Origin: Acidimicrobiia bacterium
GTDB lineage: Bacteria > Actinomycetota > Acidimicrobiia > Acidimicrobiales > Poriferisodalaceae
NCBI GenBank assembly: GCA_022820925.1
Contig: JAJEEO010000006.1
Location: forward strand, 124,001-188,000
Direction: 5' to 3'
Length of the DNA stretch: 64,000 nt
Below the pieces are notes generated by a model that searched no databases, was not told the origin of the DNA, and saw nothing but the letters and a program-made list of their open reading frames with translations. Every line of letters starts with the position of its first letter. Position 1 is the stretch's first letter. The position numbers and the translations under genes are program-made. Positions 54,076-63,352 of the stretch are shown piece after piece.

Positions 54076-56274
54076 ATGTGGATCCTCGAGAACGCGTTCC
54101 TCATCCCGCTGATCCCGGCGGTGTCCTTCGTCGTCATCCTGCTGTTCGGGCGCAAGTACATCGGCGTCGAGCGCGTCCAGAAGGTGGGCATCGCGGCGGT
54201 GGGCATCGTGTGGGTGCTCTCGATGATCGCGGCGGTGGCGTGGATCACCCGGGTGGAAGACAGCACGGCGTCGAAGTCCGGTGACGCCGAGCACGCCCAG
54301 ATTGCGGTCAACGAAGGGCTGAGCGCTTCAGGCTCCAGCACGCTTGACGGCGACCTGCACCTGGCCGCCGAAGACGACGGCCACGGCGACGCCAATTCCA
54401 AAGATGGCAGTTACGGCTACGCCACCACCGAGCCGGTCATCTCCAAGGTCGACGGCTGGTGGTCGAGCGGCGGCATCGACTTCGCCGTCGGCACGCTGGT
54501 CGACGGCCAGACCGTGCTGCTGCTGATCGTGGTCACGTCGATCTCGCTGCTGGTGCACATCTATTCCGCCGAGTACGTCAAGGGCGACCGGCGATTCGTC
54601 CACTACTACGCGTTCCTGAGCCTGTTCACCGCCTCGATGCTCTTCTTCGTCATGGCCCAGAACCTGGTCCAGATGATCGTGGGCTGGGAGCTGGTGGGCG
54701 TCTGCAGCTTCGTGCTCATCGGGCATTGGTGGGAGGAACGCCCCAACACCGACGCGGCCGTGAAGGCCTTCCTGACCAACCGCGTCGGCGACATCGGCCT
54801 GCTGGTCGGCGTCATCATCCTGTTCGGCACCTTCAAGACCTTCGACATCGACTCCATCAACCGGATGGTCGGCGAGATGGGCTCAGAAGTGCACTTCGCC
54901 ATGCTGATGGCGTCGATCGCGTTGATGGCGGCGGTGTGCTCCAAGTCGGGCCAGTTCCCGCTGCACACGTGGCTGCCCGACGCCATGGCCGGGCCCACCC
55001 CGGTCTCCGCGCTCATCCACGCAGCCACCATGGTCGTGGCGGGCGTGTTCATGATCGGCCGGCTGTACCCGGTCTTCTTCGAGGGCTTCTCCATCGGCAC
55101 CTCGTCGATCAACCTGATGGCGTTCATCGGCGGCTTCACGGCGCTGATCGGCGCCGGGCTGGCCTTCGCCCAGTGGGACATCAAGAAGGTGCTGGCCTAC
55201 TCCACCGTCAGCCAGCTCGGCTACATGGTGATGGCGCTGGGCGTGGGTGCGTGGACCGCTGCCATGTTCCACCTGTTCACGCACGCCTTCTTCAAGGCCT
55301 GCCTGTTCCTGGGGGCCGGCTCGGTCAGCCACGCCGCCCACCACACCTTCGACATGCGAGAGATGGGCGGCCTGCGCAAGTACATGCCGCACACCTACAA
55401 GACGTTCGTGATCTCGACGCTGGCGCTGGCGGGCATCTTCCCCTTCGCCGGTTTCTGGTCCAAGGACGAGATCCTGCTGGGCGCGTTCGCGGGCCAGCAG
55501 AGCGCGTACCCGCTCATGCTGATCTTCGGCTGCGTGGTGGCGCTGATGACGGCCGCCTATATGACCCGGGTCATCTGGTACACGTTCTGGGGCGAGTACC
55601 GCGGCCACGGCCACCCCCACGAGTCGCCCAAGGTGATGACCGTGCCGCTGTGGATCCTGGCGGTCATGGCAGTGGTGGCCGGTGCCTTCAACCTGCCGAC
55701 GCCGGTGCTCGAAGTGTTCGGCCTCGAGAGCCTCGCCCACCTCGTGCAGACCTACGCCGAGCCCACCCACTACCTCAATGCGATCGGCCTGTCGCACCCC
55801 GATCCGTCGCTGTGGCTGGCGCTCGTGGGCTTGGCCCTGGCGCTGGCCGGCATGGCCATCGCGTTCATGTACTTCTGGCGCAATACCGGGCCGCATGGGC
55901 TCACCGAGCGCAACCGCTACGCCAAGGCGGGCTACACCTTCATCGAGCAGAAGTACTACCTCGACCACCTCTACACCGACATCGTGATCGGCTCGATCAA
56001 GAAGCCCATCGCCCGGGCCGCGAACTGGTTCAACGACAACGTCATCGACCTGGTGGTCAACCGTGCCGGCGAGGGGGCACGCGACGGCGGCAGGTGGGTG
56101 TACCGCCGGATCGACCAGGGCACCATCGACACCACCGTCAACGCGCTCGGCAGCGGCGCCGACGCGGGCGGTCAGGGTCTGCGGGTGATGCAGACCGGAA
56201 GAGTCCAGAACTACGGCTCGCTGCTGTTCGGCACAGCGGCCGTGGTTGCCATCGTCTTCGTGATCGTGCTGTGA
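54076..56274 (+). CDS. nuoL: Complex I subunit NuoL, set 2
   Basis: A 732-residue subunit, about 100 residues longer than set 1. The extra length includes a polar insertion (about 56-125) rich in Ser, Asp, His and Gly between the first two helices, facing one membrane side. Family landmarks are W-E-L-V-G-V-C-S-F-V-L-I, K-S-G-Q-F-P-L-H-T-W-L-P-D-A-M-A-G-P-T-P-V-S, written here across the signature, and D-I-K-K-V-L-A-Y-S-T-V-S-Q-L-G. Confidence 0.95.
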   Translation: MWILENAFLIPLIPAVSFVVILLFGRKYIGVERVQKVGIAAVGIVWVLSMIAAVAWITRVEDSTASKSGDAEHAQIAVNEGLSASGSSTLDGDLHLAAEDDGHGDANSKDGSYGYATTEPVISKVDGWWSSGGIDFAVGTLVDGQTVLLLIVVTSISLLVHIYSAEYVKGDRRFVHYYAFLSLFTASMLFFVMAQNLVQMIVGWELVGVCSFVLIGHWWEERPNTDAAVKAFLTNRVGDIGLLVGVIILFGTFKTFDIDSINRMVGEMGSEVHFAMLMASIALMAAVCSKSGQFPLHTWLPDAMAGPTPVSALIHAATMVVAGVFMIGRLYPVFFEGFSIGTSSINLMAFIGGFTALIGAGLAFAQWDIKKVLAYSTVSQLGYMVMALGVGAWTAAMFHLFTHAFFKACLFLGAGSVSHAAHHTFDMREMGGLRKYMPHTYKTFVISTLALAGIFPFAGFWSKDEILLGAFAGQQSAYPLMLIFGCVVALMTAAYMTRVIWYTFWGEYRGHGHPHESPKVMTVPLWILAVMAVVAGAFNLPTPVLEVFGLESLAHLVQTYAEPTHYLNAIGLSHPDPSLWLALVGLALALAGMAIAFMYFWRNTGPHGLTERNRYAKAGYTFIEQKYYLDHLYTDIVIGSIKKPIARAANWFNDNVIDLVVNRAGEGARDGGRWVYRRIDQGTIDTTVNALGSGADAGGQGLRVMQTGRVQNYGSLLFGTAAVVAIVFVIVL

Positions 56275-56318
56275 CCGGCGATGGGCACACAGGTTCGTAA
56301 CCAAGAGGGAGCTTCGTA

Positions 56319-57881
56319 GTGGACGCAACTGGATTCGACGCTTGGGCGCTGACGCTGGCGGTATTCCTGCCGGCCGTCGGCGCGCTCGTGATGATGGCGG
56401 TGCCCCGTGCGCGCGAGCTCGAGCTGAAGACGATCGCGCTCGTGTCGTCGCTGGCGTCGCTGGCGGTCGGTGTGTACCTGCTGTTCGCCTTCGACTATGG
56501 CAACTCCGGGGCGCTGCAGTTCGTCGTGGAAAAGGGCTGGATCGACGCGATCGACGCCGACTACATCATGGGGCTCGACGGCCTGTCGCTGCCGCTGCTG
56601 ATCCTGTCGATGGTGATCGTGCCGCTGTGCGTGATCTACTCGTGGGAGCACATTCCCGAGCCGGGCAACGCCAAGGCCTTCCTGATCCTGATGCTGATCC
56701 TGGGGTCGGGCATGAACGGCACCTTCGTGGCGCAGGACCTGATCCTGTTCTTCGTCTTCTTCGAGGTCGTGCTGCTGCCGATGTACTTCATGATCGGCGT
56801 GTGGGGCGGCGAGAACCGTCGCTACGCCTCGCTGAAGTTCTTCCTGTTCACGCTGTTCGGCTCGGCGCTGATGATCGTCAGCTTCGTGGCCTTGTACTTC
56901 GTGGCCACCGGTGCCGACGGGCTGGACCTGCGCAGCTTCGACATGCGGGTGCTGGCCGACGCCGCCGGCGGCGACCTGGCCCGGGGCACCCAGGCGATCA
57001 TCTTCGCGGGCCTGTTCATGGGCTTCGGCATCAAGGTGCCGATGTTCCCGTTCCACACGTGGCTGCCCGACGCGCACACCGAGGCGCCCACGGTGGGCTC
57101 GGTGATCCTGGCGGCCATTCTGCTGAAGCTCGGCACCTACGGCTTCGTGCGGATCGCGCTGCCGTTCCTGCCCGAAGGAGCTGCCGCGTGGGCGCCCTGG
57201 ATCGGCCTGCTGGCGGTGATCGGCATCATCTACGGCGCCTTGGGCTGCCTGGCCCAGACCGACATGAAACGGCTCATCGCGTTCAGCTCGGTTGCCCACA
57301 TGGGCTTCGTGATGCTGGGCATTGCCACGCTGACCGACATCGGCATCAACGCTGCGGTGTTCGGCATGGTGGCCCACGGGATCATCACCGGGATGCTGTT
57401 CTTCCTGGCCGGCTCGGTGAAGGAGCGCTACCACACGCTCGAGATCAGCCGGCTGGGCGGGCTGCTCAAGTCGGCGCCGCGCATGGGCTGGATCCTGGGC
57501 ATCTCCGCCATGGCGTCATTGGGACTGCCCGGTCTGGCGGGGTTCTGGGGCGAGTTCCCCGCGATCCTGTCCGCCTACAACCCCGGCGCGGGACTGTCCG
57601 AAGAAACGTTCCGCACCTACATGGTGATCGCCGCGGTGGGCACGGTGTTCGCCGCGGGCTACCTGCTGTGGCTGTTCCAGCGCAGCGCGTTCGGCGAGCC
57701 CAAGCCCGAGTGGGAAGGCCACGCCATCGCCGACGTGAACCGTTACGAGTGGGCAGCGTGGACGCCGCTCATCATCGCGATGGTGCTCTTCGGCATCGTG
57801 CCCGGACTGATCTTCGGTGTGGTCGATGACGTGTCGACCGGCATCGCGGACAGCATCTCTGCCGCTGTGGGCGGGGGGTGA
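56319..57881 (+). CDS. nuoM: Complex I subunit NuoM, set 2
   Basis: A 520-residue antiporter-like subunit. F-F-V-F-F-E-V-V-L-L-P-M-Y-F, V-P-M-F-P-F-H-T-W-L-P-D-A-H-T-E-A-P-T and D-M-K-R-L-I-A-F-S-S-V-A-H-M-G are present. GTG start; 44 bases separate it from nuoL. It ends in GTGA overlap with nuoN. Confidence 0.95.
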   Translation: MDATGFDAWALTLAVFLPAVGALVMMAVPRARELELKTIALVSSLASLAVGVYLLFAFDYGNSGALQFVVEKGWIDAIDADYIMGLDGLSLPLLILSMVIVPLCVIYSWEHIPEPGNAKAFLILMLILGSGMNGTFVAQDLILFFVFFEVVLLPMYFMIGVWGGENRRYASLKFFLFTLFGSALMIVSFVALYFVATGADGLDLRSFDMRVLADAAGGDLARGTQAIIFAGLFMGFGIKVPMFPFHTWLPDAHTEAPTVGSVILAAILLKLGTYGFVRIALPFLPEGAAAWAPWIGLLAVIGIIYGALGCLAQTDMKRLIAFSSVAHMGFVMLGIATLTDIGINAAVFGMVAHGIITGMLFFLAGSVKERYHTLEISRLGGLLKSAPRMGWILGISAMASLGLPGLAGFWGEFPAILSAYNPGAGLSEETFRTYMVIAAVGTVFAAGYLLWLFQRSAFGEPKPEWEGHAIADVNRYEWAAWTPLIIAMVLFGIVPGLIFGVVDDVSTGIADSISAAVGGG

Positions 57882-59545
57882 CGATGGATTTCGTCGCCCT
57901 CGCGGGCTTCATCCGGCCGCACCTTGACTGGCACGCGCTCGCTCCCGAGCTGACGCTGCTGGCCGTCGGCACGCTGGTGACGGTTGCCGACATCGCGCTC
58001 GACGACAAGGCCAAGCGGATGATGCCGACGCTCACGGGCGTCGGGCTGCTCGCGACGCTGATCCCGATCCTGACCCTGGCGGCCGACGGTGCCGAGCGGT
58101 CGATGTTCGGCGGGGCGTATGTCGTCGACGATTTCTCGCTCGTGCTCAAGGCGCTGTTCATCCTGGCCGGCTACGTGGTCGTGCTGATGTCGGTCGACTA
58201 CGTGCGCGAGGGCGACTACTACGAGAACGAGTACTACACGCTGCTGCTGACGTCGCTGCTGGGCATGATCATGATGGCCAGCTCGCGAGACCTCGTCAGC
58301 GTGTTCGTGGCGCTGGAGCTGCTGTCCATCCCGGCCTACATGCTGGCGGCGTGGCGCAAGGGCGGGCCGCGTTCGAACGAGGCGGGCCTGAAGTACTACC
58401 TGATGGGGGTGTTCGCCTCGGCGGTGATGCTCTATGGCATGTCGCTGGTGTTCGGCGTGGCCGGCGGCACCGATTTCGGGACGATCGCTGCGGCGCTGGC
58501 GGGGGAGGGAGCGAGCCCGATCGTCATCGTGGCGATCCTGTTCGTGCTGATCGGATTTGCGTTCAAGGTGTCGGCGGTGCCGTTCCACACCTGGGCGCCC
58601 GACACCTACGAGGGCGCCCCGACACCGGTGACTGCGTTCCTGTCGGTGGCGTCGAAGGCAGCGGGTTTTGTGGCGCTGCTGGGGCTGGTGTTCGTGGCCT
58701 TCGAGGGCGCGGCCGACGTGGTGCAGCCGTTCTTCTGGGTGCTGGCCGTGGTGACGATGACCATCGGCAACCTGATCGCCCTGCGCCAGACGAACATCGT
58801 GCGGATGCTGGCCTACTCGGGCGTGGCCCAAGGCGGCTTCATGCTGGTGCCCTTCGCCGTGGCGTTCGAGGGCGATGCCTGGACTGTCCCCGGAACCGGC
58901 ATCACCACCACGACGCTGCCCAGTGCGTACGAGGCGGTGATCGTCTACGCCATCATCTACGCCTTCATGAACCTGGGGGCGTTCAGCGTGGTGCTGGCGG
59001 TGGCGCGCCGGACCCGCTCGGGCGAGATCGACAGCTACGCCGGGCTGTTCCGGTACGCGCCGGGCATGGCGGTGCTGATGACCGTGTTCCTCGCGTCGCT
59101 GGCCGGTATCCCACCCGCGGCTGGGTGGTTCGCCAAGTTCGTGGTGTTCCGAGCGCTGGCCGATGCCAGCACACCTGCCGGCTGGGTGCTGGCGGCGATC
59201 GTCGCGGTGAACGCCGTGATCGCCTTCGGCTACTACGCCCGGGTGCTGGTGCAGATGTGGTTCCAGCCGGTGCCCGAAACGGTTGCGCTCGGTGTCGATG
59301 CCCGAGGCGACGAGCTCGAACCTGAGCCGGAGCTGGCAGGCGCCGAAGCCGATGAGCACGAAGGCTTCCTCGCCACCGAGACACGCCAGACCACCATGGT
59401 GAGCTTCACACCCGGCCCGATCCCGATGACCGGGGCGCTGGCCGCTGCGCTGGCGATCACTGCGATTGCGACCATGTTGCTGGGCATCTTCCCCGGCCTG
59501 GTCAGCCACTTCGGCGACGTCGCCTCGTTCTACCTCGGCGGCTGA
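57878..59545 (+). CDS. nuoN: Complex I subunit NuoN, set 2
   Basis: A 555-residue antiporter-like subunit. V-A-L-E-L-L-S-I-P-A-Y-M-L-A, F-K-V-S-A-V-P-F-H-T-W-A-P-D-T-Y-E-G-A-P-T-P-V-T and N-I-V-R-M-L-A-Y-S-G-V-A-Q-G-G are the landmarks. GTG 57878 overlaps nuoM; ATG 57884 is close by. Last nuo gene; the MidA homologue starts 14 bases later. Confidence 0.95.
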   Translation: MTMDFVALAGFIRPHLDWHALAPELTLLAVGTLVTVADIALDDKAKRMMPTLTGVGLLATLIPILTLAADGAERSMFGGAYVVDDFSLVLKALFILAGYVVVLMSVDYVREGDYYENEYYTLLLTSLLGMIMMASSRDLVSVFVALELLSIPAYMLAAWRKGGPRSNEAGLKYYLMGVFASAVMLYGMSLVFGVAGGTDFGTIAAALAGEGASPIVIVAILFVLIGFAFKVSAVPFHTWAPDTYEGAPTPVTAFLSVASKAAGFVALLGLVFVAFEGAADVVQPFFWVLAVVTMTIGNLIALRQTNIVRMLAYSGVAQGGFMLVPFAVAFEGDAWTVPGTGITTTTLPSAYEAVIVYAIIYAFMNLGAFSVVLAVARRTRSGEIDSYAGLFRYAPGMAVLMTVFLASLAGIPPAAGWFAKFVVFRALADASTPAGWVLAAIVAVNAVIAFGYYARVLVQMWFQPVPETVALGVDARGDELEPEPELAGAEADEHEGFLATETRQTTMVSFTPGPIPMTGALAAALAITAIATMLLGIFPGLVSHFGDVASFYLGG

Positions 59546-59559
59546 TCCCTGGCGGGCGC

Positions 59560-60600
59560 ATGGTCCCGACGCCCAGCCACATGCCTGAGGTCCACCGCTT
59601 TGACGAGTTCATGGGCGAGGCGCTGTATGGCGCTTCGGGGTTCTATGTGCGCGGTGGACGGCCAGCGGCTCGGGGCGGTGATTTTGCGACGTCGCCCGAG
59701 CTGGGCACACTGTTCGCTCGGTGCATCGCGGGCTACCTGGATCGCACGTGGGATGAGCTGGGCCGGCCCGACCCGTTCGTCGTGGTCGAGAGCGGCGCCG
59801 GGCGCGGGACGCTGTGTCGCGATGTGCTCGGGCATGTTGCGGCGTGCCGCGATGCCGTGCGGTACGTGATGGTCGAGCGGGTGGACAGCCAGCGCGACGA
59901 CGCGCTCGCCCGGATCGCTGATGCCGGCGAGTCGGAGCGTGTCGTCGCAGTGCCCGATCTCCCCGCTGGCCCGCTTGTGGGCGTCGTGCTCGCCAATGAG
60001 CTGCTCGACAACCTGCCGTTCCGCCTGCTCGACCGCTCGCAGACCGGCTGGCTGGAGGTGCATGTCGCGCCCGAGGGTTCCGCCGAGGTGCTGCAGGAGG
60101 CGCCTGCCGATGCGGCGGCGATGGCTGCGACGATGGCTCCTGATGCCGCGCCGGGTGCGCGTGTGCCGTTGCAGCTGAAGGCGGCAGTGTGGGTCCGTCG
60201 GGCGCTGCGGTCGCTCGAGCGCGGTCGGCTGCTGACGTTCGATTACGGCGTGCGCCGCACGGCCGAGCTGGCACAGCGTCCCCAGAGCGAGTGGCTGCGC
60301 ACCTACCGGTCCCAACGCCGCGGGCACGACCCGCTCGATGACCCTGGCAGCGCAGACATCACCTGTGACGTCGCGTTCGATCAGCTGCCGCCGGGTGCCA
60401 CGTTGAGCACCCAGGCCGAGTGGCTGGCTGCTGCCGGCATCGATTCGATGACGGCAGACGCCCGGGCGCTGTGGCAGCGGAAACGATCCCAGCCGACGGC
60501 TGAGGCGCTTGCAGCTCGGACGCTGCTCGACGAAGCAGCCGCGCTCACCGACCCCGACGGCATGGGTGCCTTCTGGGTAGGGGAGTGGCGCGTCGGCTGA
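59560..60600 (+). CDS. midA: MidA/NDUFAF7-type SAM-dependent methyltransferase
   Basis: A 346-residue protein. [12 protein letters not shown]5-F-Y and [13 protein letters not shown] match the N-terminal signature of NDUFAF7/Mid[12 protein letters not shown] is the SAM-binding Gly motif, and [12 protein letters not shown] follows as in the family. In mitochondria NDUFAF7 symmetrically dimethylates an arginine of NDUFS2 (the NuoD homologue) and is needed for complex I assembly. Its place 14 bases after nuoN of set 2 suggests the same client here. ATG 59581 is an alternative start. Confidence 0.88.
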   Translation: MVPTPSHMPEVHRFDEFMGEALYGASGFYVRGGRPAARGGDFATSPELGTLFARCIAGYLDRTWDELGRPDPFVVVESGAGRGTLCRDVLGHVAACRDAVRYVMVERVDSQRDDALARIADAGESERVVAVPDLPAGPLVGVVLANELLDNLPFRLLDRSQTGWLEVHVAPEGSAEVLQEAPADAAAMAATMAPDAAPGARVPLQLKAAVWVRRALRSLERGRLLTFDYGVRRTAELAQRPQSEWLRTYRSQRRGHDPLDDPGSADITCDVAFDQLPPGATLSTQAEWLAAAGIDSMTADARALWQRKRSQPTAEALAARTLLDEAAALTDPDGMGAFWVGEWRVG

Positions 60601-60757
60601 GCTCAGGCAGCGGCGCTGCGCCCGAACCGACACGCCTGTGGGACGCCAAGCGGTCGGCAACTACTCTGCGAATCTGGCCGCAAAGGATCGGGCCTCGCAC
60701 GCGATGCCGGCCTGGTCCGCACACGCACACCGGCAGCACGACGAGACAGGGACACCG

Positions 60758-62767
60758 ATGACTGAAACGAGCCCGGAAGCGACGATCGAGGACTACTACG
60801 TCGAAGACCGCGTCTTCGAGCCCGCGGGGGATTTCCGCTCGGCGGCGCTGACGGCGGATCGGTCGCTGTACGACGAGGCGGCCGCCGACCGGCTGGAGTT
60901 CTGGGCTCGCCAGGCCCGCGAGCACGTCACCTGGTTCACCGACTTCCACACCGTGCTCGAGTGGGATCTGCCGTTCGCCAAGTGGTTCCTGGGCGGCACG
61001 CTCAACGTGTCGTACAACTGCCTCGACCGCCACGTCGAGGCCGGCCGTGGCGACAAGGTGGCCTACTGGTGGGAGGGCGAGCCCGGCGACACCCGCACCA
61101 TCACCTACGCCGACCTGCTCGACGAGGTGTGCAAGTTCGCCAACGTGCTGAAGGGCCTCGGGGTCGAGCGCGGCGACCGCGTGTGCATCTACATGCCGAT
61201 GATCCCCGAGCTGCCGGTGGCGATGCTGGCCTGCGCCCGCATCGGCGCGGCCCACTCTGTGGTGTTCGGCGGGTTCTCCGCCGACTCGCTGTCGGACCGC
61301 ATCGACGACGCCTCGGCCAAGCTGCTCATCACCGCCGACGGCGGCTACCGGCGCGGCGAGCCGTTCGGCCTGAAGGACACCGCCGACGCCTCCGTCGAGG
61401 CCACCACCACCATCGAGAACGTGGTGGTCGTGCGGCGGACCGGCCAGGACGTGACCTGGAACGACAGCGTCGATCACTGGTACCACGACCTGATGGACGG
61501 CCCCACAGCGTCCGCCGACTGCCTGCCCGAGCACATGGATTCCGAAGACCTGCTGTACCTGCTGTACACCTCGGGCACCACGGCCAAGCCCAAGGGCATC
61601 ATGCACACCACCGGCGGCTACCTCACCCAGGTGGCGTTCACGCACCGCTACGTGTTCGACCTCAAGCCCGACGTCGACGTGTTCTGGTGCGCGGCCGACA
61701 TCGGCTGGGTGACCGGCCACAGCTACATCGTGTACGGGCCGCTCGCCAACGGCGCATCGTCGGTGATGTACGAAGGCACGCCCGACACCCCCCGACCCGA
61801 ATTCCGCGACGGCGACAGGGCGAGCTGGCCCAAGGACCGGCTGTGGGACATCATCGAGCGCTACGGCGTGACCCAGCTCTACACGGCCCCCACGGCCATC
61901 CGCACGTTCATGAAGTGGGGCGCCCAAGAAGCAGCGCGGCACGACCTGTCCAGCCTGCGGGTGCTCGGCACGGTCGGCGAGCCCATCAACCCCGAAGCCT
62001 GGATGTGGTACCACACCCACATCGGCGGGGGCACCTGCCCCATCGTGGACACGTGGTGGCAGACCTAGACCGGCGGCCACATGATCACCCCGCTGCCGGG
62101 CGTCACCACCACCAAGCCCGGCTCGGCAACCCACGCGCTGCCGGGCATCTCTGTGGAGCTGGTGGATGACGCCGGCGACCCGGTCGAACGGGGCGGCGGC
62201 TACCTGACCATCACCGAGCCGTGGCCGTCGATGCTGCGCGGCATCTGGGGCGATCCCGAGCGCTACCGCGAGACCTACTGGAGCACGTACGAAGGCCGCT
62301 ACTTCGCCGGCGACGGCGCCAAGCTCGACGACGACGGCTACCTGTGGCTGCTCGGCCGTGTCGACGATGTGATGAACGTGTCGGGCCACCGCATCTCCAC
62401 CACCGAGGTGGAGTCGGCGCTGGTCGACCACCCGTCAGTGGCCGAGGCAGCCGTGGTGGGCGCAACCGACGACACCACCGGCCAGGCCATCGTGGGCTAC
62501 GTGATCTTGCGAGGCGGCCACGACGCCACCGACGAGCTGCGCGCCGAAGTGCGCCAGCACGTCGCGACCAAGCTGGGGGCGATCGCCCGGCCCAAGGCGG
62601 TAGTGCTGGTGCCGGACCTGCCCAAGACCCGCTCGGGCAAGATCATGCGCCGCCTGCTGCGCGACGTGGCCGAGGGCCGCCAGCTCGGCGACACCACCAC
62701 ACTGGCCGACGCGGGCGTGGTGGAGGAGATCCGCACCCGCGCGGCCGAAGCCCCCAGCGAAGACTGA
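60758..62767 (+). pseudogene. acs: Acetyl-CoA synthetase broken by an in-frame TAG
   Basis: One continuous frame of about 669 codons encodes acetyl-CoA synthetase, but TAG at 62066-62068 interrupts it. The first part (436 residues) has [12 protein letters not shown], and ends V-D-T-W-W-Q-T. The frame resumes T-G-G-H-M-I-T-P-L-P-G and runs to P-K-T-R-S-G-K-I-M-R-R, with the acylation-controlled lysine. The stop replaces the Glu of the W-W-Q-T-E-T-G-G motif, a single G-to-T change from GAG. The rest is undamaged, so this is a fresh nonsense mutation, a strain variant or a sequencing error. AGGGA precedes ATG 60758. Confidence 0.9.
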
Positions 62768-62774
62768 GCGGGAA

Positions 62775-63314
62775 ATGGCGAAGGGCCCGAGGCACAGGCG
62801 GACCCTTGCCGCGTCGGTTGCCGAGGGCGATTGGCCGGCGTACTGGTGGTGGCGGGATGGGCCGGTGCCGCCGGGCGACTGCGTGATCGTCGACATCGAC
62901 GGCGTGCTGGCCGATGCCTCTCACCGCCAGCATCACCTCGACGGCCCGTGGCGCGACTGGGACTCGTTCTTCGCCGACGTGGGCGACGACGACGTGCTCG
63001 ACGAAGTCTTCGAGCTGCTCGTGCTGCTGAATCCCGAACTGGTGGTAGTGGCCCTCACCTCCCGCCCGACCTGGGTGTCGGGCGCCACGCTCGACTGGCT
63101 CGTCAAGCACAAGGTCCGCTGGGACCTGCTCATCATGCGCCCGATGGGCGACTTCCAGCCGTCGCCGCTGTTCAAGGGCGAGCAGACCCGGGCGCTGCTG
63201 GAGTGCGGCTACACACCCCGCCTGGCCATCGACGACGACATGCGCAACGTCCGCATGTACCGCGACCTCGACCTGCCCACGCTCTACATCGACAGCGGCT
63301 ACCACCCCCACTAG
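62775..63314 (+). CDS. HAD-type phosphatase
   Basis: A 179-residue protein. V-I-V-D-I-D-G-V-L-A-D (about 37-47) is HAD motif I with the nucleophile Asp, A-L-T-S-R-P-T is motif II, and L-A-I-D-D-D-M-R-N-V is motif IV. It resembles the phosphatase domain of polynucleotide kinases, but no kinase domain is present. Substrate unknown. ATG lies 7 bases after the acs stop, so the two may be co-transcribed. Confidence 0.78.
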   Translation: MAKGPRHRRTLAASVAEGDWPAYWWWRDGPVPPGDCVIVDIDGVLADASHRQHHLDGPWRDWDSFFADVGDDDVLDEVFELLVLLNPELVVVALTSRPTWVSGATLDWLVKHKVRWDLLIMRPMGDFQPSPLFKGEQTRALLECGYTPRLAIDDDMRNVRMYRDLDLPTLYIDSGYHPH

Positions 63315-63352
63315 CCCCGCCGTGACGACTCCGGACCTGACAGCATGAGCCG

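Noticed and set aside
62066..62068. TAG as a recoded (pyrrolysine-type) codon in acs
   Set aside because: The position is a conserved Glu, no recoding signal or suppressor tRNA is seen, and a single substitution is simpler.
60545..62431. 628-codon minus-strand frame opposite acs
   Set aside because: Shadow frame caused by high third-position G+C; Gly/Val/Arg/His-rich with no family features, while the plus strand is clearly acetyl-CoA synthetase.
62081..62767. Second half of acs as an independent gene
   Set aside because: It begins in the middle of the adenylation core and lacks the ATP-binding region; the ATG is an internal Met codon.
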